Shown: one piece after another, positions 58,315 to 64,000 of the stretch
How positions within the stretch are numbered: position 1 is the first letter of the stretch
Layout of the letters: each line of letters opens with the position of its first letter
Origin: Chloroflexota bacterium
GTDB taxonomy: Bacteria; Chloroflexota; Anaerolineae; UBA4142
Length of the DNA: 64,000 nt
Direction: 5' to 3'
NCBI GenBank assembly: GCA_023381515.1
Contig: JAMCQI010000057.1
Span: 1 to 64,000 of the forward strand
Notes under the pieces: model-generated
The model's input: the letters and a program-made list of their open reading frames with translations, nothing else
Told to the model about the DNA's origin: nothing
Databases searched by the model: none
Made by a program: the position numbers and the translations under genes

Positions 58315-59609
58315 ACATGCGAACGCTCATGCGCCTGATCACCATTGTCATCGCTCTTTTGGTCCTGCTCATTGCCAGTACTACGACCGTACCTGCAGCA
58401 CCTTTCAACGCGCCCAATGCGCAGTGGGCATGGCAATTGCACTACGCCGACGAGTTCAATGCATCCGGCGACCTCTCCGGCTGGGCGATTGCTCGCGGGG
58501 GCGGCAACTACTGGATCGACACAGGCGGTGGATTCCTGCACATGGAATCGGGCTGGGCCGATACGTACCCGATGATCTGGCGCAACGACCTCTACAACTA
58601 TATCAATACCTACAACCTTGACTACGCGGTGGAGGTCCGCTTTCGCCGCCCCTATCTCACGGCGTACGGAGCAGCCTTCGGCGTGGGCACGACCGCTTTC
58701 AGCGGAGCGCGCTATTGGGTGACGGATTCGTATCCGGTCAACAACTACGAGAACATCATGCACAACGAGCAGCACCAACCCGCATCGCCTGGAGCGTTTG
58801 GCGGAAATGCCAATGTGTACCAGGGTGGTGCCGGACGCGTCCCCATCCCGGTGGACTACACCTGGCACACGATGCGCGCTGAGTTCATCGGAGGTACCGG
58901 GTCACTGTACTTCGACGGAGTCTACTACTCCGGCGCGAATCCCTGGCGATCTTGGAGGCCGGTCTCGACCTATTTAGGAGACTCGTACAACCAGAGCTGG
59001 GGGGATGGAGGACCGGGTTCGTGGACGAATGAAGATATTGACTATATCCGCATCTACATCCGCGTGCTTTCGGTAACACCGACGTTTACGCCCACGGCCA
59101 CGAGGACGTCGACACCAACGCCGACGTTCACTCCAACTCGGACCGCGACGCCAACCTACACACCCACACCAACCAATACGGCCACACCGACCCGGACGGC
59201 GACACCGACGTTTACGCCGACTCCGACGAGCACTCCGACGCCGACGTTCACGCCAACGCCAGTTCCGACTCTCACACTGACAGCTGACTACGGGTACCTG
59301 CTGATGTGCGGGGCGATCCTGGGCGAGCCAACCCAGGTGCTGCGCGGAGTCCTAACCGGTGGCAGCGTCGGCGGACAGATGATTCGCGTGCAGATCACAG
59401 ATTCGAATGGCAGCGTCTCGAACTATTTTGTCTTTACCGACAACGCCGGCCGCTTCACACTCGATGCTTCGAACGTGCCCGGCGATCTGTGCTTTGGCTC
59501 GTCTGTGACTGGCACATGGTCGGCGCAAGCGTATTACGACGTCCTGGGCCTCTCAAGCAATACCGTTCAATGGAGCGTCTCTTGGTACATCATCCATACC
59601 ACGCGCTGA
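58311..59609 (+). CDS. Secreted lectin-like protein with TPT-repeat linker
   Basis: 432 residues. After a signal peptide, residues about 35-250 look like a concanavalin-type beta sandwich (DEFNASGDLSGWAIARGGGNYWI, VDYTWHTMRAEFIGG, NEDIDYIRIYIRV). A Thr/Pro linker of about 70 residues built from TPTxTPT repeats (bases about 59080-59285) leads to a C-terminal beta domain (LRGVLTGGSVGGQMIRVQI). The linker type is typical of Chloroflexota exported proteins. Likely an adhesin or pilus-associated surface protein, by context. Confidence 0.72.
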   Translation: MNMRTLMRLITIVIALLVLLIASTTTVPAAPFNAPNAQWAWQLHYADEFNASGDLSGWAIARGGGNYWIDTGGGFLHMESGWADTYPMIWRNDLYNYINTYNLDYAVEVRFRRPYLTAYGAAFGVGTTAFSGARYWVTDSYPVNNYENIMHNEQHQPASPGAFGGNANVYQGGAGRVPIPVDYTWHTMRAEFIGGTGSLYFDGVYYSGANPWRSWRPVSTYLGDSYNQSWGDGGPGSWTNEDIDYIRIYIRVLSVTPTFTPTATRTSTPTPTFTPTRTATPTYTPTPTNTATPTRTATPTFTPTPTSTPTPTFTPTPVPTLTLTADYGYLLMCGAILGEPTQVLRGVLTGGSVGGQMIRVQITDSNGSVSNYFVFTDNAGRFTLDASNVPGDLCFGSSVTGTWSAQAYYDVLGLSSNTVQWSVSWYIIHTTR

Positions 59610-59640
59610 GATGCATCGGAGAAGGAAGACGAAGGACTGA

Positions 59641-60061
59641 TTGTCTACGGCTACAAGTTCCGACCCTTCACCCAGTTTTATCGGAGCGCGGTGCCGTTTC
59701 GGTCGAGATGGTCTTTTTCCTCCTCATCTTCGCGATCACTTTTTTCGGTGCCATTGAGATGGCGCGGGAAATCGCGGTGAAACACGCCCTTGACGTGGGG
59801 ACCTATCGCGCGGCTCGCTATCTGTCTCTCGTGCCCACCGATTCGGCAACGGCGAGAACCATGATCCAGAACGAACTGGACGCCAATGTCCTCGGCGGTG
59901 CGGGCTCGGTTCAGATGTCGGTGGATATGCCAAGCCAATCGTTTCAAGCCATTTTCAGCGTCACGGCGCAGGTGTCCTATCAGCCCGCAGTGCCCTTTAT
60001 CATCTTCGCGCCCAAGGTGTTGAGCGTAACGCATTCGCAGAGCATTGAGGAATACCCGTGA
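59641..60061 (+). CDS. TadE-like pseudopilin with probable frameshift near its start
   Basis: The body is clear: SERGAVSVEMVFFLLIFAITFFGAIEMAREIAVKHALDVG, a TadE motif with Glu at +5, and about 120 residues in total to the stop at 60061. No start codon in that frame precedes the motif. A TTG at 59641, after GGAGAAGGAAG, opens the neighbouring frame; deleting one T from the TTTT run at 59676-59679 would join the two as MSTATSSDPSPSLSERGAVS. Either a sequencing/assembly error, a real frameshift or ribosomal slippage explains this. Confidence 0.65.
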
Positions 60062-60663
60062 TGACGCGCACCCGCTTGTCTCAAATGCAACCTTCCAGCT
60101 TTGATCGCCTGGCTCACCTATGGGCGGCGCTCGGTCGCTGGGATCAGGAACTCGCCCAACACGGCGAAGATACGGCTCAGCTCGCTTCCAGGTTGGCCGC
60201 AGTTCTCGGGTTAGCGCAGCCCATTCCCTGGGCTTTGTGCTGGGCCGGCCGTCTCCACGACATCGGCAAAGTCGCCGTGCCCCGCAAGCTCCTGGAGAAA
60301 CAAGGCCCCCTCAGCGAAGAGGAACAGCGAGTCGTGCGCCTGCACCCGGGTCATTCGTTCACGATCCTTCAGCGGACGGGAATCTCTTCCGAGTTCCTGA
60401 ACACGGTCCTATTTCATCACGAACGATTTGATGGCTCCGGTTATCCCATCGGACTCAAGAGGGAGGACATCCCATTCGCTGCGCGCATTGTCGCAGTAGC
60501 GGACGTTTACTGCGCGTTGACGCGGCGCCGTCCCTATCGCGATCGCTACAGCGCCGAAGCCGCCTGGGCTCTTGTGGTACGCAACAGGGCCAGAGCCTTT
60601 GATCCTGTCATCGTAGATGCTCTAGAGGAGGTATTGAAACATGATGCGACGAGCGAGGGATGA
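60061..60663 (+). CDS. HD-GYP domain protein
   Basis: About 200 residues, almost all HD-GYP: HDIGKVAVPRKLLEK (metal-binding HD), LHPGHSFTILQRT, then VLFHHERFDGSGYP, the expanded GYP signature, and ARIVAVADVYCALTRRRPYR. Such proteins hydrolyse cyclic-di-GMP (or act as its sensors). It lies inside the pilus operon, so it could tie piliation or transfer to the second messenger. A GTG directly before the ATG (60058) is an alternative start. Confidence 0.88.
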   Translation: MTRTRLSQMQPSSFDRLAHLWAALGRWDQELAQHGEDTAQLASRLAAVLGLAQPIPWALCWAGRLHDIGKVAVPRKLLEKQGPLSEEEQRVVRLHPGHSFTILQRTGISSEFLNTVLFHHERFDGSGYPIGLKREDIPFAARIVAVADVYCALTRRRPYRDRYSAEAAWALVVRNRARAFDPVIVDALEEVLKHDATSEG

Positions 60664-61159
60664 ACGTGGAAGCGCAGCTGTTGCCGGTCTTTTGTTTACC
60701 CTGATCCTCCTGGTTCTTGCAGCAGCCATCGTCGATGTCTACCGCATCCAGGACGTGAGAACTTTTGCCTATTCGGCGGCGAACGATGCCGCGCTGCGTG
60801 GAGCAAGCCTCGGGCGCGATTGGGACCGCTTCACGGCCACAGGCGAAATGTATCTCGATCCCTACGCCGCGAACGATGCGGCTCAGACCGCCTTGGAGCA
60901 GATCATGCATGCTCGCGGCATCACCAATTTCCAGTATGTCGTCGGCGTCATGCCTAATCCAGGCGGAGGCACCTTTACGCTCCCGGCACCCTGTTTACCG
61001 CGCGCGAGTTTCTGGAACACGACCACTTGGACAGAAACCGAACCGGCGGTGGGAGTCTGCACCGTCGTCACCGTGCCAACCATTCTGTTCGGACTTGTCA
61101 ATGGCAACCAGCCCATTGCCGTCAATGCCTTCGCAGCTGCAGGAGTAGCGCATCAATGA
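60641..61159 (+). CDS. TadG-like pseudopilin
   Basis: 172 residues with DERGSAAVAGLLFTLILLVLAAAIVDVYR, a pilin-like hydrophobic helix after a basic leader, and RTFAYSAANDAALRGASLG typical of TadG/TadE proteins. The cleavage-motif Glu is missing (Ala). It overlaps the HD-GYP gene by 23 bases and the next gene by four. Confidence 0.72.
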   Translation: MMRRARDERGSAAVAGLLFTLILLVLAAAIVDVYRIQDVRTFAYSAANDAALRGASLGRDWDRFTATGEMYLDPYAANDAAQTALEQIMHARGITNFQYVVGVMPNPGGGTFTLPAPCLPRASFWNTTTWTETEPAVGVCTVVTVPTILFGLVNGNQPIAVNAFAAAGVAHQ

Positions 61160-61932
61160 ACCCATCGCTGAAGATCGGCCAGTCTGCTTCATTTCTAGCA
61201 CTCGTCATCGCACTTGCCTTCGCACTCTCCAGTTGTGGGATCAGCGAACTCCTCCCAGGCAGCGGCGGGATTCAGCGCGGCACTGCGACGCCCATGATTC
61301 GCCCGACGTTTACGCCGCGGCCGACCAATACCGCCTGGCCAACGTTCACACCCGTTCCGACCTTGGCTCCGGTGACTCTTGTTGCACCCACACTGCCGGG
61401 AGTGATCACGGGAGTGATCTCGAGCACAGTGAATCTGCGCGCCGGACCGGGAACCAACTATCCCGTTCAGACTCGTCTTTCGAAGGGGACGAAAGTCAAG
61501 TTCCGGGGGCGGGACCTCGAGAGCGCATGGCTGATGCTCGTTCCGCCTCCTAATGGATGGATCAAGGCGGACTATGTCGCACTCGCCAGCGATATCGAGA
61601 GTTTGCCAGTCGTTGAGGCGCCGCCCACTCCCATTCCCACGGCAACGATCGCACCTTCGCCGACCGCCATGCCTACGGCGACGCCGCCGATGTACGTCGA
61701 TTTTCGCGTGGATGCACCCTACCTTCCCGCGGGAGGCTGCACCACGGCTCGATGGGACGTCGAAGGCGTCCGCGGGGTGTACTTTGAGGGCCAAGGTCAG
61801 CCGGGGCACGGTTCAGCTGACATCTGCCCGAAGGAAACCCATACCTTCGTGCTGCACGTCGTGTTGAATTCAGGTTATCTCGACCGGGCGATCACCGTCA
61901 CCGTCCTGCTGGTTCCGACTCCCAAGCCATGA
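61156..61932 (+). CDS. SH3b-domain lipoprotein
   Basis: 258 residues: signal peptide with a lipobox (FALSSCG), a TPRPTNTAWPTFTP-type linker, a bacterial SH3 domain (ISSTVNLRAGPGTNYPVQTRLSKGTKVKFRGRD), a second Pro/Thr linker, and a C-terminal beta domain (YLPAGGCTTARWDVEGVRGVYF). SH3b domains bind peptidoglycan or surface polymers. In a transfer operon it may anchor the pilus or channel to the wall. Confidence 0.85.
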   Translation: MNPSLKIGQSASFLALVIALAFALSSCGISELLPGSGGIQRGTATPMIRPTFTPRPTNTAWPTFTPVPTLAPVTLVAPTLPGVITGVISSTVNLRAGPGTNYPVQTRLSKGTKVKFRGRDLESAWLMLVPPPNGWIKADYVALASDIESLPVVEAPPTPIPTATIAPSPTAMPTATPPMYVDFRVDAPYLPAGGCTTARWDVEGVRGVYFEGQGQPGHGSADICPKETHTFVLHVVLNSGYLDRAITVTVLLVPTPKP

Positions 61933-62330
61933 GGCGTCCCATGTGGAAACCGATCCTTACCTTAACACTCGTTCCGCTGTTTCTCGTCGGCGCACAGCCC
62001 ATCAGCGTCGATGCGAGAACGGTCGTCCCGTTTGCCGCTCAGATCGCCATCGAGCGGGACTATTTGGAGTGGGTCCACTTGCCGCGCTGGACAGGCGATT
62101 GCGTGGACACGCCCGTTGTCGGTATCACGTGGCTTGAGCCGGAAGGTGTTGTGGGAAAGCGCCCGGTACTGTGGTTGAAGGAGCGGGCGACTGGCCGCTA
62201 TGGAGCCATTCTCGGGCTAACGGAATCCCGCCTGCGGTCGCTCGGGCTGAGCGTGCCCGCTGAACCAGTGATCATCTTGCCTCAAGTCACCATCTATCGC
62301 CTGTGCCGTCCCTGGTCAGCAGGCTACTGA
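61929..62330 (+). CDS. Exported hypothetical protein (133 aa)
   Basis: A signal peptide or membrane anchor (ILTLTLVPLFLVGAQPISVDA) followed by a compact domain with two Cys (GDCVDTPV and YRLCRPW), possibly a disulfide. Not recognised. ATGA overlap with the lipoprotein gene upstream. Confidence 0.65.
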   Translation: MRRPMWKPILTLTLVPLFLVGAQPISVDARTVVPFAAQIAIERDYLEWVHLPRWTGDCVDTPVVGITWLEPEGVVGKRPVLWLKERATGRYGAILGLTESRLRSLGLSVPAEPVIILPQVTIYRLCRPWSAGY

Positions 62331-62351
62331 AGGAACGCGAGGAGAAATCGA

Positions 62352-62636
62352 TTGCTCATCAATGCAATTTGGCTGAGTGCTCTCCCATTGCTCGACCCTT
62401 TTGCCGAGCTGCGCGGTGTCATCAGCGAGATTCTCACGATCATCATTCAGGTGACGGCCGTGCTACTCGCGCTCGCCATCGCCACCGGGTTCCTCGAAGC
62501 ACAGGCAGGGTTTGTTCTCGGCGCGCCGTCCCTTTTGAGTGCGCTCTGGTTCAAGATCGGCGCCGTCATTCTGTGTCTCATGGTCGCCCTCATGGCGGTT
62601 TCCATTTCGAATACCCTCGTAGGCATTCTCTTCTAG
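62352..62636 (+). CDS. VirB2/TrbC-like small membrane protein
   Basis: 94 residues, TTG start after AGGAGA. Two or three hydrophobic segments (LTIIIQVTAVLLALAIATGFL and FKIGAVILCLMVALMAVSIS). Size, topology and position before a VirB6-like gene resemble conjugative pilin or VirB2/VirB3-type subunits, but sequence alone is not decisive. Confidence 0.5.
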   Translation: MLINAIWLSALPLLDPFAELRGVISEILTIIIQVTAVLLALAIATGFLEAQAGFVLGAPSLLSALWFKIGAVILCLMVALMAVSISNTLVGILF

Positions 62637-62645
62637 GAGGTAAAC

Positions 62646-63035
62646 GTGAAGCTGCTCCAATTCATCAATCGTCCGAGCGTGCGTGCCCGCATTATCGGCG
62701 TGTTGGGCGCACTGCTCCTCGTCGCCGCAAATCAAGCCGTCGCCTATGCAGCGGATAGCAGTATGGGGGATGCCATTGCCAATCTCGCCAAGATGCTGAT
62801 CGACGGGATCATCGCGCTCGCCGCCATCCTGCTCGCCGTGGGCATCGCCACGAATTTTGTGACGGGGATGGTCGAAGTGATGGTCGGGAGACCCAATGGG
62901 CTGTCCTCTACCTGGATGCGGCTCGCGGGTGTGGTGATCTGTTTCCTCGGCGCCATTTTCACGATCACCATTGCCAATACCATCATCGACACGCTCAAGG
63001 CGTACAAGAGCACGGGCGGAATTGATCTGCCTTAG
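62646..63035 (+). CDS. VirB2/TrbC-like small membrane protein with signal peptide
   Basis: 129 residues, GTG start after AGGAGGTAAAC. A cleavable signal (IGVLGALLLVAANQAVAYAADSS) followed by two membrane spans (LIDGIIALAAILLAVGIATNF and LAGVVICFLGAIFTITIANTI), the VirB2/TrbC pilin layout. It is similar in pattern to the preceding protein. Confidence 0.55.
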   Translation: MKLLQFINRPSVRARIIGVLGALLLVAANQAVAYAADSSMGDAIANLAKMLIDGIIALAAILLAVGIATNFVTGMVEVMVGRPNGLSSTWMRLAGVVICFLGAIFTITIANTIIDTLKAYKSTGGIDLP

Positions 63036-63044
63036 GAACATGAC

Positions 63045-64000
63045 ATGGCTGACCTTCGCGTCTTGAAAATCGTCGGGCTCGCAATCATCCTGTTTCTGAC
63101 GATCTCGCTCCTTGTGCCGGCTCGCGCCGCGTCCGCACAGCCGCCAATCGCGCCGCCGATGCAGACACCCACGCCTGAGCCGAATCCGATCACGCAGATT
63201 ATCAATCAAATCATCCAGTTCCCCTTCGAGAATCTCACGCAGGCACTCCAAAACGCGCTGCAGTCAATTCTCACGAACTCGGTGGCCCCGCTCGAAAGCA
63301 TCTTCTCCGCCTCCATCGGGCGCTGGCTCACCTCCAGCCCCGGCATTGTCACACCGGGCGGAGGAATCGCGAACGGGGGCGACGTGATGGGACCTGCCTG
63401 GCGCCTGATGATCAAGATCGCCGTGCTCTTGTGGCCACTCACTTTGGCGATCATTGCAGCCATTGCGGCCAAAGATGCGGTCGCGGCTGCGTCGTGGGGA
63501 ATTGGGGATCTCAAAGAGGCTCTGGGCGGATGGCTCATTGCCGTCGTCGCGAGCGCGACGAGTCTCTACTGGATGGACCTCGCAAACCGCTTTACTAACG
63601 GAACGACGATGGCGATTCTGAATATGAGTTTCACTGGGGAAGCGGGCTTTCAGCCCAATGCGCTCACAGGGCTCGTGTTTGGAACGGCCGGGCTTTTGCT
63701 GGCCCAGTTTGCCCCGCCCGCCTCGCTCTTCATCGTCATCTTTGTGATTCTTCTGGGACTTGCCGTGCTCACCGCTCTCATCTTTCAGTTCATGGCGCGC
63801 TTTGTGGTGCTCTATGTGCTCGTCGCGCTTGCGCCTGTCGTCATGATCCTGGGTGTTCTGCCGCCCATGCGCTGGTTCAGCTACACCTGGCTGCGCGGCT
63901 TTGTCCTGGTGGAAGCCGTTGGACCCATCAACGCGCTCCTCTTGAAGCTCGTCATGATTCTCACCGTGCGCGGTAATTCGAATGATCCCATTACTGCCTT
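63045..64000 (+). CDS. VirB6/TrbL-like channel protein, 3' end beyond the window
   Basis: At least 318 residues, truncated by the window edge. Signal segment (LAIILFLTISLLVPARAASAQ), a hydrophilic stretch, then at least five membrane spans, including LLWPLTLAIIAAIAAKDAVAAASW and ARFVVLYVLVALAPVVMILGVLP, close in pattern to the TrbL/VirB6 region 'R-x-L-L-x-L-L-APl'. VirB6/TrbL forms the inner-membrane channel of type IV secretion. ATG at 63045 follows TTAGGAAC. Confidence 0.75.
   Translation, partial: MADLRVLKIVGLAIILFLTISLLVPARAASAQPPIAPPMQTPTPEPNPITQIINQIIQFPFENLTQALQNALQSILTNSVAPLESIFSASIGRWLTSSPGIVTPGGGIANGGDVMGPAWRLMIKIAVLLWPLTLAIIAAIAAKDAVAAASWGIGDLKEALGGWLIAVVASATSLYWMDLANRFTNGTTMAILNMSFTGEAGFQPNALTGLVFGTAGLLLAQFAPPASLFIVIFVILLGLAVLTALIFQFMARFVVLYVLVALAPVVMILGVLPPMRWFSYTWLRGFVLVEAVGPINALLLKLVMILTVRGNSNDPITA

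Larger units (their letters stand above)
26437..64000. mobile_element. Left part of an integrated conjugative or plasmid-like element
   Basis: Starts within the 3' end of the DUF1684 gene with a large serine recombinase and continues past the right edge. Its content is typical of a mobile element: recombinase, XRE/ImmA-type control, SSB, plasmid-type replication initiator, helicase loader, CBASS defence cargo, an MFS carrier, and a very long operon of Tad pilus and VirB2/VirB6-like genes. No relaxase or VirD4/VirB4 gene is inside the window; they would be expected to the right. The right end, and so the attachment-site duplication, cannot be seen. Confidence 0.8.

Noticed and set aside
59080..59290. 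Tandem ACxCC-rich DNA repeat
   Set aside because: It simply encodes the Thr/Pro linker of an exported protein.

Overview
The window looks like chromosomal DNA of a GC-rich member of the Chloroflexota (Anaerolineae-like), interrupted by the left part of a large integrated mobile element. The phylum call is an inference. It rests on the large Bacillus-type SRP RNA, a YabE/RpfB-like DUF348-G5-3D protein, Thr/Pro (TPT) linkers in exported proteins, an SH3b lipoprotein of a type common in this phylum, and a Tad pilus system without an outer-membrane secretin.

Bases 1-26.4 kb are host backbone. On the minus strand lie a DUF348/G5/3D protein, rsmA and a receiver-GGDEF regulator, then the SRP RNA and two serine tRNAs. 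Next come a plus-strand unit with a large membrane protein, and a minus-strand ftsY-prfB pair in which prfB carries the classical CTTTGAC programmed frameshift. A nine-gene minus-strand operon (9.7-19.8 kb) looks like an uptake and oxidation pathway for an opine or N-substituted amino acid. It holds a peptide/opine-type ABC transporter without ATPase genes, a PrpD-family protein, an opine-dehydrogenase-family protein, a three-part HcnABC/OoxAB-like flavin/iron-sulfur dehydrogenase, and an enolase-superfamily enzyme. A decayed oxidoreductase, dnaE, an NAD-dependent epimerase and a DUF1684 gene follow.

From about 26.44 kb to beyond the right edge the DNA is an integrated element. A large serine recombinase sits at its left end with its 3' end running antisense into the DUF1684 gene. 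Behind it are a candidate small RNA, small proteins (one Cas2/VapD-like), an MFS carrier and a complete type III CBASS defence operon: a SAVED effector fused to a nucleoside phosphorylase-like domain, a CD-NTase, a HORMA protein and a TRIP13-like ATPase. An XRE/ImmA-like pair stands divergently from a LexA-type DNA-binding protein. Three copies of a multi-hairpin, terminator-like RNA element are scattered among these accessory genes.

From 37.86 kb rightward runs one very long plus-strand operon of mostly overlapping genes. It contains SSB, two complete sets of Tad pilus genes (CpaB, CpaE, CpaF, TadB, TadC, Flp pilins, TadE/G-like pseudopilins), one prepilin peptidase, a plasmid-type replication initiator with direct repeats inside its own gene, a DnaC-like helicase loader, an HD-GYP protein, a RAMP-like protein and several exported proteins. 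At the right edge come VirB2-like small membrane proteins and a VirB6/TrbL-like channel protein that is cut off. The most economical reading is an integrative conjugative or plasmid-like element whose mating apparatus combines a double Tad pilus with type IV secretion components. That combination, the repeated RNA element and the CBASS cargo are the main points of interest.
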